From: CAVYGM01 sp963768025
GTDB lineage: Bacteria > Bacteroidota > Bacteroidia > Cytophagales > Spirosomataceae
Assembly (NCBI GenBank): GCA_963768025.1
Contig: CAVYGM010000001.1
Location: 124,001-188,000 of the forward strand
Length of the DNA stretch: 64,000 nt
Reading direction: 5' to 3'
Below the pieces are notes generated by a model. It saw nothing but the letters and a program-made list of their open reading frames with translations, did no database searches and was not told the origin of the DNA. Positions 19,758 through 28,985 of the stretch are shown one piece after another; the stretch's first letter is position 1; every line of letters starts with the position of its first letter. Position numbers and translations under genes: made by a program.

Positions 19758-19868
19758 CTCGAAAAGATGTACTAGCATTCAGGAATGCAGCCTCAATGCT
19801 AATGTGATTTCAATTTAACCCGAATTTGTTTTTGATGACTTTGCTCGGAAAAGCCTTTCACCTACTAC

Positions 19869-20186
19869 TCATTCACGCACATGCTGCCTTGCGTACACCC
19901 TCACCCCGACCCGCCGGATATGATCCAGCAAATCCTGATTTTTGATTGTTTCATAGCGCACTACATCAATCCTGTACAGCAGATCAAGTTCGTCGAGTTT
20001 GACAAGTAAGTCAAGATATTGTCTGTGGTTAAGTTCAGGTCCCTTTATTGCCAAGTCAATATCTGATCCGGGGCGATAGGAGCCTTTGGCCCTTGATCCA
20101 AATAATATAACTTCCTCAACTTCTGTAGCTGCCTTAAAAATAGATATAATTAAATCGATGTTTGATTCTGATAAACCATATTTCAT
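19869..20186 (-). CDS. MNT-type nucleotidyltransferase antitoxin (MntA-like)
   Basis: A 105-residue minimal nucleotidyltransferase with the signature GSRAKGSYRPGSDIDLAI: Gly30-Ser31 and the metal-binding Asp42-x-Asp44. A downstream acid (DVVRYE) fits the third carboxylate. It follows the HEPN gene with an ATGA overlap. In HEPN-MNT modules the MNT protein adds AMP to the HEPN RNase and inactivates it. Confidence 0.88.
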   Translation of the reverse strand: MKYGLSESNIDLIISIFKAATEVEEVILFGSRAKGSYRPGSDIDLAIKGPELNHRQYLDLLVKLDELDLLYRIDVVRYETIKNQDLLDHIRRVGVRVYARQHVRE

Positions 20187-20620
20187 TGGCCAAAAAGGTT
20201 ACTCTGTCTTCCATACCTCTCCTCCTCTAGTTTATTATTCAACTCGATAAGTAAAGGATAATAAACGTGTATAATGTCGTCTACAATTTCTTCTGCTAGA
20301 TCAGAATTATAGGTATGTGAAGTAAGCTCCCTAGACTTCTTCATATTAGTCCATCCGTCATTATTTGTGATGTAACTATCCTCAAAAGCTTGCTTCAATA
20401 CCGGGTTTGGTCCAGCGATATCCAAATAACCTTTGTGTCTTAACAGATCCTGTAATGTTTTCCAAGCCAACTCGAAAGTGTATTCAAATCGCTGTATCAA
20501 ACCTTCTTTTTCCAGTTCCGATAATTCTTCGTTCTTGTTGGCAACAACTTCCGTTAGTTTGGCAAATGTCTTTTTAAAATTCGCATAGCGCTGCTGCCAG
20601 CGGATATCCTGGTCTTGCAT
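20183..20620 (-). CDS. HEPN-domain toxin (HI0074-type nucleotidyltransferase substrate-binding protein)
   Basis: A 145-residue all-helical protein. The HEPN catalytic motif R-x4-6-H is present as RELTSH (Arg97, His102). FEYTFELAWKTLQDLL is the characteristic helix of the HI0074 subfamily. It comes first in the two-gene operon and overlaps the MNT gene by 4 bases. It is expected to be a ribonuclease toxin silenced by its MNT partner. Confidence 0.88.
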   Translation of the reverse strand: MQDQDIRWQQRYANFKKTFAKLTEVVANKNEELSELEKEGLIQRFEYTFELAWKTLQDLLRHKGYLDIAGPNPVLKQAFEDSYITNNDGWTNMKKSRELTSHTYNSDLAEEIVDDIIHVYYPLLIELNNKLEEERYGRQSNLFGQ

Positions 20621-20640
20621 TTTTTGATGATGAAAATTTC

Positions 20641-20673
20641 AACCTCCCGAAAGCTTGAAGCTTTCGGGAGGTT
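20641..20673 (-). terminator. Hairpin terminator after the carotenoid desaturase
   Basis: A perfect 14-bp stem (AACCTCCCGAAAGC with GCTTTCGGGAGGTT) and 5-base loop overlaps the desaturase stop codon by 2 bases. On the minus strand it is followed by GAAATTTTC, a weak T-stretch. It separates the desaturase from the HEPN-MNT operon on the same strand. Confidence 0.7.
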
Positions 20674-22159
20674 ACTCTACCAAATCTACGGCAATTTTGG
20701 CCGAAAGCAAACAGAGCGGTACCCCACCGCCGGGGTGGACGCTGCCGCCCACGAAGTAGAGGTTTTCGAACTGCCGGGAGAAGTTGGCGTGGCGCAAAAA
20801 GGCCGCGAAGCGGTTGTTGGAACTGTTGCCATACAGAGCCCCCTGCGAGCTGGACGTCCGGCTTTCGATCAGGCGCGGGTCCAGTACGTCTTCGCATTCG
20901 ATGAGCGATTCCACATCCACCCTCATTTGTCGGCTTAGCTTGGAAAGGATATTGGTACGGGTACGGGCAATGAGCGCGTCCCAGTCCTGTCCGTCGTTGG
21001 CGGGGGCATTCACCATCACAAACCAGTTTTCACCACCCGCAGGGGCATCGCCCGGCTCGTACTTGGAAGTAATGTTGAGATAGACCGTGGGATCGTCGTG
21101 GATGGTTTTGTGCGCAAAAAGGTGGTTGAATTCGGTGGGATAGTCGTGGCTAAAAAAGATATTGTGCAGGCCCAATTCGGGAAATTTCTTTTTGACCCCC
21201 CAATAAAAAATCAGCGCGGAGGTAGACTTGGTTTGCCGGAGTACCCGCTCGGGCTGTTTGGCATCGGGAAGTAATCGCCGGAAGGTATTTACCACATCCA
21301 TGTTACTCACTATCAGGTCGTAGCGTTTAGTTTGCCCCTGAACCTGCACACTGGTAATCAGGGAACCGTCGGCCAGTAGTTTCTCTACCGGACTATTGTA
21401 ATGGAACGTTACGCCCACCTCTTGCGCCAGCCGAACGAGGCTGTTGGTAATGGCCACCATGCCGCCCTTCGGAAAAAAAGCACCAATGTTGTATTCCAGA
21501 TGCGGGATGATGTTCATCGTCGCCGGCGTCTGGTAGGGGTCGGAGCCGTTGTAGGTAGCGTAGCGGTTGAAGAGTTGCACCACGCGGGGATCACGGAAAC
21601 GGGCCGCGTTGGCCTTGCTCATACTCCGGAAGGCATCGAGCCGGTGCAGGTTCAGGTAGCCTTTGAGGGCATCGCGGTTGAAGTAGGTACCCAATTTATG
21701 CAGCGACCGGTGCAGGAAAAGCTTCTCGGTCACGTCGTACTTCACGGCGCTGTCGCGCAGGTGCGCCAGCACGTGTTCGGCGGGTTCGCCCAGGTGCTTT
21801 TCGATGGTAGCCGCCAGGAGCTCCGGCTCCGAGTCCGCGATAAAACGGGTACCGTCCTCGTAGAAGTACCGGCAGGTTTCGGGGAGCTTCTGGTACTCAA
21901 AGTAGTCGGCCGGCTGCTTGCCAGCCAATCGAAACAGGTCGTCCACGAGGTGCGGCAAGGTAAACAGCGACGGCCCGGCGTCGAAGCGGTAGCCTTTCAT
22001 CTCAAAGCTGGATAGCTTCCCTCCCGGATAGGCATTCCCTTCGAAAACATCAACCCGGTATCCTTTTATGGCTAGTCGAATGGCGGAAGCAATGCCGCCG
22101 ATTCCCGCCCCAACGATCGCCGCCGTGGGTTTTCCTGTTGTTATGGTAGTGCTCTTCAT
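20672..22159 (-). CDS. Phytoene-desaturase family carotenoid oxidoreductase (CrtI/CrtD)
   Basis: A 495-residue FAD enzyme. The dinucleotide-binding motif AIVGAGIGGIASAIRLA lies near the N-terminus, followed by VFEGNAYPGGKLSSF and FDAGPSLFTLPHLVDDLF, conserved across CrtI-type desaturases. LYFVGGSVHPGGGVPLCL at the C-terminus is the bacterial-type phytoene dehydrogenase signature. It either desaturates phytoene (CrtI) or acts on hydroxylated carotenoids (CrtD); no crtB or other carotenoid gene lies in the window, so I leave the symbol blank. It starts 15 bases after the PncB stop, implying one transcript. Confidence 0.88.
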   Translation of the reverse strand: MKSTTITTGKPTAAIVGAGIGGIASAIRLAIKGYRVDVFEGNAYPGGKLSSFEMKGYRFDAGPSLFTLPHLVDDLFRLAGKQPADYFEYQKLPETCRYFYEDGTRFIADSEPELLAATIEKHLGEPAEHVLAHLRDSAVKYDVTEKLFLHRSLHKLGTYFNRDALKGYLNLHRLDAFRSMSKANAARFRDPRVVQLFNRYATYNGSDPYQTPATMNIIPHLEYNIGAFFPKGGMVAITNSLVRLAQEVGVTFHYNSPVEKLLADGSLITSVQVQGQTKRYDLIVSNMDVVNTFRRLLPDAKQPERVLRQTKSTSALIFYWGVKKKFPELGLHNIFFSHDYPTEFNHLFAHKTIHDDPTVYLNITSKYEPGDAPAGGENWFVMVNAPANDGQDWDALIARTRTNILSKLSRQMRVDVESLIECEDVLDPRLIESRTSSSQGALYGNSSNNRFAAFLRHANFSRQFENLYFVGGSVHPGGGVPLCLLSAKIAVDLVE

Positions 22160-22174
22160 GGTACCTGATTCAAC

Positions 22175-23638
22175 TCATTTAGCCGAGCGAAGTTTCAGAA
22201 TCAGTTTAGTTTTTGTGTCAAATAACGTTTGCTCCAGCCCCACCGGATAGGTATGCGGGTTCACAAAGCGCTTAATCCCTTCGTGTAGCTGGGCCAATTG
22301 TTGCTGAACGCGCTGTTTTGTTTCTTCAATTGGCGGGATTTCATAGCATTGTCTTCCTTCCCGGAAAACAGGTTGAAGCAGATCTTCGTACGAATACCGC
22401 GCATCGAAGGTCCGCTGTTTGGTAAAATCATAGGGATCAATCATTGTGGCCGCTGCGGGAATCGTATCTTCTTCATTATAAATCATGTCCGACACAAACC
22501 CATGGGCATTGGTATAGCGCCGCACCTGCTGGATGCCTGGGGTAGATATCTTGATCGCCTGCTCCGAGAGCTTCATTTTGTACTCCCACTCCCCCGCCGC
22601 ACTGCGGAGGGCGGCCAGCTTGTACACGCCGCCCAGCGCGGGCTGATCGTAGGCCGTAACCAGTTTGGTCCCCACGCCCCACACGTTTATCTGCGCCCCC
22701 TGACTTTTCAGGCTGGCCATGATGTGCTCGTCCAGGTCGTTACTGGCCACGATGGCCGTTTTTTCAAAGCCAGCGGCATCCAGGAGCTTGCGGGCTTCGA
22801 TGCTCAGGTAGGCCAGGTCGCCGGAATCCAGCCGAATGCCCGCCAGCTCGTGGCCCCGCTCCCGCAGCTGCTGGCCCACCAGGATGGCGTTTTTTACGCC
22901 TTCGATGGTATCATAGGTATCCACCAGCAGGGTGGTGTTATTGGGCATGTAGCGGGCGTAGGTCTCAAACGACTCCAGTTCCGAGTCAAACGACATCACC
23001 CAACTATGGGCATGGGTACCTTTGACGGGTATGTCATACAGCTTGCCGGCCAGCACGTTGGACGTGGCATCAAATCCCCCGATGTAGGCCGCCCGGCTGG
23101 CCGTCATACCTCCGTCGGGACCCTGAGCGCGGCGCAGGCCAAATTCCAGCAGGGAGTCGTGGGGAGCTACGAGCCGCATCCGGGCGGCCTTGGTGGCAAT
23201 GAGCGACTGAAAGTTGATAAGATTAAGAAAGGGTGTTTCCAGCAGCTGGCATTGCAGAATAGGCCCCCGGATGCGGAGCAGAGGTTCGTTCGGAAATACG
23301 ACGGTACCCTCGGGAATGGCTTCCACTTCGCAGGTAAATTTCAGTTCCCGCAGGTAGTTCAGAAATTCGCTTTCAAACAGAGGCAACTGGTCGCTACCCG
23401 TGAGTGAGCCCAGGTAGGTCACATCCTCCTGGGATAGTCCGTACTCGTTCAGGTAGCTAATCACGCTGCTCAGGCCACAAGCTATGGTAAATCCACCCTG
23501 AAATGGATGCCTTCTGAAATACAGATTAAATACGGCCTCCTGTTCAGCCTTCCCCGATTTCCAATAGCCATAGGCCATCGTCAACTGGTACAAGTCGGTA
23601 AGCAAACTCAGAGAAGTATCGTACAGGTGGTTGATCAT
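22175..23638 (-). CDS. pncB: Nicotinate phosphoribosyltransferase
   Basis: A 487-residue NAPRTase. It opens with LLTDLYQLTMAYGYWKSGKA and VFNLYFRRHPFQGGF; LLEFGLRRAQGPDGG and GTHAHSWVMSF (phosphorylatable His region) follow, then IRLDSGDLAYLS and IVASNDLDEH. It converts nicotinate, PRPP and ATP to nicotinate mononucleotide in the Preiss-Handler route to NAD. Length matches the family. Probably first gene of a two-gene unit with the carotenoid desaturase. Confidence 0.95.
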   Translation of the reverse strand: MINHLYDTSLSLLTDLYQLTMAYGYWKSGKAEQEAVFNLYFRRHPFQGGFTIACGLSSVISYLNEYGLSQEDVTYLGSLTGSDQLPLFESEFLNYLRELKFTCEVEAIPEGTVVFPNEPLLRIRGPILQCQLLETPFLNLINFQSLIATKAARMRLVAPHDSLLEFGLRRAQGPDGGMTASRAAYIGGFDATSNVLAGKLYDIPVKGTHAHSWVMSFDSELESFETYARYMPNNTTLLVDTYDTIEGVKNAILVGQQLRERGHELAGIRLDSGDLAYLSIEARKLLDAAGFEKTAIVASNDLDEHIMASLKSQGAQINVWGVGTKLVTAYDQPALGGVYKLAALRSAAGEWEYKMKLSEQAIKISTPGIQQVRRYTNAHGFVSDMIYNEEDTIPAAATMIDPYDFTKQRTFDARYSYEDLLQPVFREGRQCYEIPPIEETKQRVQQQLAQLHEGIKRFVNPHTYPVGLEQTLFDTKTKLILKLRSAK

Positions 23639-23971
23639 GGGAAAGATGAGTTGGAGATTTTACAACAATACTAAAAAACTACGGCACTCACCAGGACAGA
23701 CCTTGTAATTGTGAAATGCACGACTAGCCCTTCGCTTTCACCTCTCACCGGCTGACTGCACCATTCGAAATAAATTTCTTGCTTCGTGCAACTTTACCCT
23801 TTCCCTTTACATCTGTTTAGCAAGGAAGGGACGTACTAACGCACGATATCCACTCATACCTCTGAAATACCTTTCGTGTAATAAAAGGTTCTATGTTATG
23901 CATACTACCTACATTTACATCGAAACCAAAAGATCGGAATTCCACCGATTTATAAAACGAGCCTATTAGCC
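23639..23971. other. Divergent intergenic region, 333 bp
   Basis: Separates pncB (minus) from the outer-membrane barrel gene (plus). The stretch CTACCTACATTTACATC near 23905-23922 resembles a -7 box but misses the final G of TAnnTTTG. No coding frame, hairpin or repeat seen. Confidence 0.4.
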
Positions 23972-26413
23972 ATGAAAATTTTTACCTCACTGGTAGCATC
24001 CCTGCTACTTGCCAGTACCGTCCTGTATGCCCAATCCACCAACCGAGGAAAAGTCTCGGGAGCCGTGGTGGATGAGAAACAAACTGCCTTTCCTTTTGTA
24101 AACGTACTGCTGCTCCACGCCAAAGACTCCACCCTGGCCAAAGGCCTTTCTACCGACACGGATGGTAAGTACAGTTTCGAACAAGTTGAAACCGGTCGCT
24201 ACCTGACGTTGGTTTCTATGGTAGGGTATACCAAAGTATACAGCCAGCCGTTCGTAGTTGCAAACGCTGATATTCAGCTTTCACCCGTCAAACTTTCCTC
24301 CAGTGTGGAAGTACTCAATGAGGTGAAAGTAGTAGCAAAAAAGCCTTTCATCGAACAGCAAATAGACCGCACGGTGATCAATGTTGAAAACAGCATTGTG
24401 TCGGCTGGTGCCACGGCCCTGGAAGTACTAGAGCGCTCGCCCGGTGTGGTGGTAGACCAGCAGAACGATCGTCTACAACTACGGGGGAAAGAAGGAGTGA
24501 TTGTGCAGATTGACGGCAAGCAGACTTTCCTTTCCCAGCAGGAGCTTATGAATCTACTTCGCAATACACCCAGTGATAATATTGAAAAGATCGAACTGAT
24601 CACCAATCCTTCGGCCAAATACGATGCGGTGGGCAACTCGGGGATTATCAATATCAAGTTCAAGCGAAACAAAAACTACGGTACCAACGGGAACGTAACC
24701 CTGGGGGCTGGCTATGCCCGCTATGGCCGGGGCAACGGCTCGCTTCAACTCAACCACCGGCAGGGTAAGATCAGTACCTTCGGCAGCATGAGCGCCTTCA
24801 AAGCCAAAGGATTCAATACCACGGATATTTACCGTACCATCCCCTACGAAGGAAATGTGACCATCTTTGACCAAAAGTCCAAGCGGATTTGGGAATCCCA
24901 GAATTATAGCCTGCGGGCTGGGGTTGACTACGCCCTGTCTTCCAAAACCACCCTCGGGGTGCTGGTCTCTACGTTCTTCAATGAGTGGGGAAACCCCTCG
25001 GGGGTTAGCAACAACCGCATCCTGAACGGCGATCTGAGCTTGCGTCAAACCTTCGTGACCAAGACGGAGAGTGGACAAAGGATGCAGAACATGACTGGGA
25101 ACTTTAATCTCAAGCATCAGTTTGACGACAAGGGCAAGGAACTGACGTTCGATGCCGACTACGTGCAGTACGACGGCAAAAGCCACAATAGCCTGGACAC
25201 CCGTTATTTCAATCCTTCGGGTGAGCTGGTGGGCACGCCCGACCTGATTCGCAACAGGATGCCTTCCCACATCAACATTGGTGTAGTGAAGATGGACTAC
25301 ACCCAACCCCTGGGCAAAGGCAAGTTTGAGGCCGGGGCCAAGTCGAGCTATGTTGCCTCGGACAATGACATGACCTTTGAGACAAAGCTGGATGAATGGG
25401 TTATTGATCCCAAGCGCTCCAACCAGTTCAAATACACCGAGAACATCAACGCCGCCTACCTGAATTATGGCGGGAAACTGGGCCAAAAAACCCAGTACCA
25501 GCTGGGACTACGCGCGGAGCATACCCACTCGATCGGCAACTCCGTGACCTTGAACGAAGTCCGCGACCGCAACTATCTCAATCTGTTCCCCAGCGTGTTT
25601 GTATCGCGCCAGCTGGACAGCAGCAATGTGCTGAACTTCTCGTACAGCCGCCGCATCGACCGTCCCGACTACCAGTCGCTCAACCCGTTTGAGTACTACC
25701 TGGACCCGTATACCTTTCAGCGGGGCAATCCCAACCTGCGGCCCCAGTACACGCATTCGTTTCAGCTCACCCACGTGTACAAGAATTTCCTGAATACAAG
25801 TGTGTCGTACAGCCGGATCAATGATATGATTGCCCGCGAAGTACCCCATCAGATTGCCGCCGAAAACAAAACCTTTATCACGACCCAAAACCTGGACAAC
25901 CAGGATAACCTGAACGTGACGTTCTCGGTACCCATTCCCGTAGCCAAATGGTGGACGTTACAGGCTAACCTCACGGGTACCTACAACCGCTATAAGACCT
26001 ACTACCTGGATGATTTCTTCGAGATTGAGCAATTAACCTACAATGTATTTGCCAACAATCAGTTCAAACTACCAAAGGAATGGTCGGCCGAACTTTCCGG
26101 CTGGTATAATAGCAAATCGGTCTACGGCTTCTTCGTAGCCCAGCCACAGGGAATGATTAACCTGGGTGTGCAGAAAAATATTTTGGATAAAAAAGGTACT
26201 CTGCGGCTGAATGTCAACGACGTATTCTGGACGAACAAGTTTCGGGGTAGTACCAGTTATAAAGATATGAATTTTACCGTACGGTCTACGTGGCCCAGCC
26301 GGCAGGTACGCCTGACCTTCACCTACCGATTTGGTAATCAAAATGTGAAGGGTGCCCGCCAGCGCAATACCGGTGCCGATGAACTGCAACAGCGCGTAAA
26401 CTCGGGAAACTAA
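23972..26413 (+). CDS. Outer-membrane beta-barrel receptor with carboxypeptidase-regulatory domain
   Basis: An intact 813-residue TonB-receptor-like protein: signal peptide (MKIFTSLVASLLLASTVLYAQ), a CarboxypepD_reg-like domain (residues about 25-105), a plug-like domain (VLERSPGVVVDQQNDRLQLR, VIVQIDGKQTF) and an OMP_b-brl_3-type barrel (VFVSRQLDSSNVLNFSYSRR, GNPNLRPQYTHSFQL). It is a paralogue of the gene at 46024-48454, with shared motifs such as ALEVLERSPGVVV. Such proteins lack a SusD partner and their ligands are mostly unknown. Followed by a strong terminator. Confidence 0.88.
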   Translation: MKIFTSLVASLLLASTVLYAQSTNRGKVSGAVVDEKQTAFPFVNVLLLHAKDSTLAKGLSTDTDGKYSFEQVETGRYLTLVSMVGYTKVYSQPFVVANADIQLSPVKLSSSVEVLNEVKVVAKKPFIEQQIDRTVINVENSIVSAGATALEVLERSPGVVVDQQNDRLQLRGKEGVIVQIDGKQTFLSQQELMNLLRNTPSDNIEKIELITNPSAKYDAVGNSGIINIKFKRNKNYGTNGNVTLGAGYARYGRGNGSLQLNHRQGKISTFGSMSAFKAKGFNTTDIYRTIPYEGNVTIFDQKSKRIWESQNYSLRAGVDYALSSKTTLGVLVSTFFNEWGNPSGVSNNRILNGDLSLRQTFVTKTESGQRMQNMTGNFNLKHQFDDKGKELTFDADYVQYDGKSHNSLDTRYFNPSGELVGTPDLIRNRMPSHINIGVVKMDYTQPLGKGKFEAGAKSSYVASDNDMTFETKLDEWVIDPKRSNQFKYTENINAAYLNYGGKLGQKTQYQLGLRAEHTHSIGNSVTLNEVRDRNYLNLFPSVFVSRQLDSSNVLNFSYSRRIDRPDYQSLNPFEYYLDPYTFQRGNPNLRPQYTHSFQLTHVYKNFLNTSVSYSRINDMIAREVPHQIAAENKTFITTQNLDNQDNLNVTFSVPIPVAKWWTLQANLTGTYNRYKTYYLDDFFEIEQLTYNVFANNQFKLPKEWSAELSGWYNSKSVYGFFVAQPQGMINLGVQKNILDKKGTLRLNVNDVFWTNKFRGSTSYKDMNFTVRSTWPSRQVRLTFTYRFGNQNVKGARQRNTGADELQQRVNSGN

Positions 26414-26459
26414 ATTCAAAAGCACTGATCCTCATACGATTAGTTTAGGTTAAGAATCC

Positions 26460-26492
26460 ATACAGCCACCTCTGTTTCGGGGGTGGCTGTAT
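26460..26492 (+). terminator. Rho-independent terminator of the outer-membrane receptor
   Basis: An 11-bp perfect stem, ATACAGCCACC with GGTGGCTGTAT, has an 11-base loop and is followed by TGTTTTCG. It lies 47 bases after the stop. Confidence 0.8.
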
Positions 26493-26574
26493 TGTTTTCG
26501 CATAACCTAAATAACTTTCCCCGTCTGGCAGGGTTGTTTTGAAGGTAATCTGGTCATCTTCTAGCCCCATTCTT

Positions 26575-27246
26575 ATGAAAAAGCCACAGCTAGTGCTGTT
26601 TGATGTAAACGAAACCCTGCTTGACCTCAGTAGCATGAAAGCAGAAATCAACGCGTCGCTCGGGCATGAATTTGCCTTCAATCAGTGGTTCGCCATGCTC
26701 CTCCACTACTCGCTGGTTAGCAACGAAGCCAACCTCTACCAGCCCTTCGGCGCGGTAGGAAAGGCTACGCTCCGGATGGCCGCCCAGACGCTTGGTTGCG
26801 AAGTATCGGATGAGGAGGTTGAGCGCCTGGTAAAGCTCATTTTGCAGCGTCCACCGCACCCGGAGGTCTTGGAAAGCCTCACCCGGCTACAAGGAGCGGG
26901 CTACCGGTTGGCCACCCTGACCAACTCGGCGGAAGATGCTCTCAGAAAACAGATGGAGTTTGCGGAGTTGACGTCCTTTTTTGAAGCGCTGCTCTCGGTG
27001 GATACCGTGGGCAAGTACAAGCCCCACCCGGATACCTACCGCATGGCCGCCCGTCACCTGGAGGTACCCCTGGAAGAAATTCTGATGGTAGCGGCCCACG
27101 GGTGGGACGTGGCCGGGGCCCAAAGCGCCGGAATGCAAACCGCATTTCTGTCCCGCCCCGGCCAGACGCTGTACCCCCTGGCCCCCAAGCCCCATTACCT
27201 CGCCCGTGATCTCGCCGAGCTGACCGATCAGCTGGTGACTTTATAA
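26575..27246 (+). CDS. HAD-family hydrolase, haloacid dehalogenase type II-like
   Basis: A 223-residue HAD protein. Motif I is LVLFDVNETLLDL, nucleophile Asp10; the usual second Asp is Asn12, as in dehalogenase-like rather than phosphatase-like members. Motif II is LATLTNSA, motif III lies in VGKYKPHPDTY and motif IV in MVAAHGWDVAGAQSAGM. It may dehalogenate 2-haloacids or act on a related small molecule. ATG 26575 is preferred over the in-frame start at 26539 because it places motif I at the usual position. Confidence 0.82.
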   Translation: MKKPQLVLFDVNETLLDLSSMKAEINASLGHEFAFNQWFAMLLHYSLVSNEANLYQPFGAVGKATLRMAAQTLGCEVSDEEVERLVKLILQRPPHPEVLESLTRLQGAGYRLATLTNSAEDALRKQMEFAELTSFFEALLSVDTVGKYKPHPDTYRMAARHLEVPLEEILMVAAHGWDVAGAQSAGMQTAFLSRPGQTLYPLAPKPHYLARDLAELTDQLVTL

Positions 27247-27395
27247 AGAATTTTTCACTGCTAAATTAGACCGAAGGAGATCGTAGGATGCGCATTTAGA
27301 CAGAAGATGGCTCTTGTCTCATGGTCAAAACACGATGTAGGGATCGACCTATTTAAGGCAATGACATGACTGCTAACGGCTAATCAGCCTGCAAT

Positions 27396-28829
27396 CTATA
27401 CTTCTTCCAGCTTCAGATAGGCCTTCACCGCAAAACTGGCCACTACGCCTTCGCCCGTGGCGGACGCTACCTGAGCGATAGCCCCCATACGGCAGTCACC
27501 GGCTGCGAATATGCCGGGTACCGACGTTTCTACCGAGCCGGGTTGGGTTTTGATGAAGCCTTTTTCGGTTAGCTCCACGGTATTTTTTAGAAAGCCCGTG
27601 TTGGGTATTAATCCAACAAAAATAAAGGCTCCGTCCGCTTCCAAGAGCTTTTCTTCGCCGCTGCCGTTGTCTTTTACTTTCAGGCCCTGGAATTTGCCTT
27701 CCGGGGAAGCCACAAACTCCACGGGAGTCTGGTTTAGGTAGACCTCCATAGTATCAATGGAAGGCAGCTTGTCCGTATAGCTCGATGAGGCCGAAAAGGA
27801 TTCGTCCCGGTGGACCAGCAGGACTTTCTTGCAAAAACGAGATAGAAAAATCCCCTCCTCCAGGGCACTGTTCCCACCGCCTATCACCAGTACGGTCCGG
27901 TCGCGGTAGAAGGCACCGTCGCAGGTGGCACAAAAATGCACCCCGGCCCCAATTAGCTCGGCTTCGCCGGGAATTTTCAGCTTGCGGTAGGTAGAGCCCA
28001 CCGCCACCACCACCGACCGCGCCTTTACTTCGCCCAGGCTCGTCTCAACGTGGAATATGCCGTTCTCCTCGGTGATCTTCCGGACATCGGCGCCCAGCTT
28101 TATTTCGGCTCCGTAGGTTTTGGCCTGTTCGGCCATTTTGTCCATCAGTTCCGGCCCGCTGATATTCAAAAATCCGGGATAGTTCTCTATTTTCTCGGTT
28201 AGAGAGGCATTTCCTCCAATCATCCGCTTTTCCAGAATAGCGGTCGAGAACTTGTCACGCTGGGCATATATGGACGTGGTGAGGCCGCTGGCTCCCCCCC
28301 CAATGATGGCGATGTCGTACAGGTGCGTTTCGGCTTCTACCTGAATATCCAGCACGTCCCGTAGCTTTCGGTTGTCCGGATTGGCGTAGGCTTTATCCTC
28401 AATAATGATCGTTGGGATAATGCGCTTGCCGTTATTGATTTCCTCCAGCACCGGAATAGACCAGGCGTGCTCGTCAATGTTGATGTATTGGTAATTGACG
28501 CCATTGTCTTTCAGATAGGCCTTGGCCCGGTGGCAGTCCGGGCACCAATCGGCCCCAAAAAGCTGCACCCGGGGCTTGTCTGTGTTGAGCCCCAGTAAGG
28601 AGGCAACCAGGTCGATCGGAGGATTGGTGAATGAATTTTCGTTGATAACCAGCGTGGGAGTAATGCGTTTGCCCTTATTCATACCTTCCAATACCCCGGC
28701 TGAATCTTTGTCAATATCCACATTGATGTACTCAAACTCGATCTGACGATCCGTTAGGTAGTCTCTCAGTCGCTGGCTGTCGGCGCACCAATCGGCGCCG
28801 TATATTTTGATGGAGGTTTGGTCTTTCAT
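27396..28829 (-). CDS. Thioredoxin reductase with two N-terminal glutaredoxin-like domains
   Basis: A 477-residue three-domain fusion. Residues 1-80 are a glutaredoxin-like fold with an incomplete active site (ADWCADSQR, Cys15/Ser18). Residues 85-160 are a second copy with a full CPDC site (Cys96/Cys99). Residues about 170-477 are an NTR/TrxR: FAD motif IIGGGASG, redox pair HFCATCDGAF (Cys300/Cys303), NAD(P) motif VLVIGGGNSALE and GIFAAGDCR. The arrangement suggests electrons pass from the flavin disulfide to the attached CPDC domain, while the CADS copy may work by a monothiol mechanism or only bind partners (inference). ATG 28829 starts right at domain one; the longer frame from 28907 has no family support. 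Confidence 0.88.
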   Translation of the reverse strand: MKDQTSIKIYGADWCADSQRLRDYLTDRQIEFEYINVDIDKDSAGVLEGMNKGKRITPTLVINENSFTNPPIDLVASLLGLNTDKPRVQLFGADWCPDCHRAKAYLKDNGVNYQYINIDEHAWSIPVLEEINNGKRIIPTIIIEDKAYANPDNRKLRDVLDIQVEAETHLYDIAIIGGGASGLTTSIYAQRDKFSTAILEKRMIGGNASLTEKIENYPGFLNISGPELMDKMAEQAKTYGAEIKLGADVRKITEENGIFHVETSLGEVKARSVVVAVGSTYRKLKIPGEAELIGAGVHFCATCDGAFYRDRTVLVIGGGNSALEEGIFLSRFCKKVLLVHRDESFSASSSYTDKLPSIDTMEVYLNQTPVEFVASPEGKFQGLKVKDNGSGEEKLLEADGAFIFVGLIPNTGFLKNTVELTEKGFIKTQPGSVETSVPGIFAAGDCRMGAIAQVASATGEGVVASFAVKAYLKLEEV

Positions 28830-28926
28830 AGGGTAGTAAAAAGTGGTGGAAAGCAAGGTAGGACACTCCCCGTGGGGGAAAAGTACATTTCTAACGCATT
28901 TTAACAAAAAATACGAGATTTTTCAC

Positions 28927-28960
28927 AAAAAAAGCGGCGCTACCCTTGGGTAACGCCGCT
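28927..28960 (-). terminator. Rho-independent terminator of pgk
   Basis: Read on the minus strand: AGCGGCGTTACCC, 2-base loop, GGGTAGCGCCGCT with one G-T pair, then a T7 run. It begins 26 bases after the pgk stop. Confidence 0.88.
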
Positions 28961-28985
28961 CCATCAGAATAGATTCGGTTCGTTT

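Noticed and set aside
22298..23407. Long plus-strand open frame (about 369 codons) opposite pncB
   Set aside because: Antisense to a complete conserved enzyme, and the translation has no recognisable domain; it is a codon-bias shadow.
24554..25486. Long minus-strand open frame (about 310 codons) opposite the outer-membrane receptor
   Set aside because: Antisense shadow of a well-conserved receptor gene.
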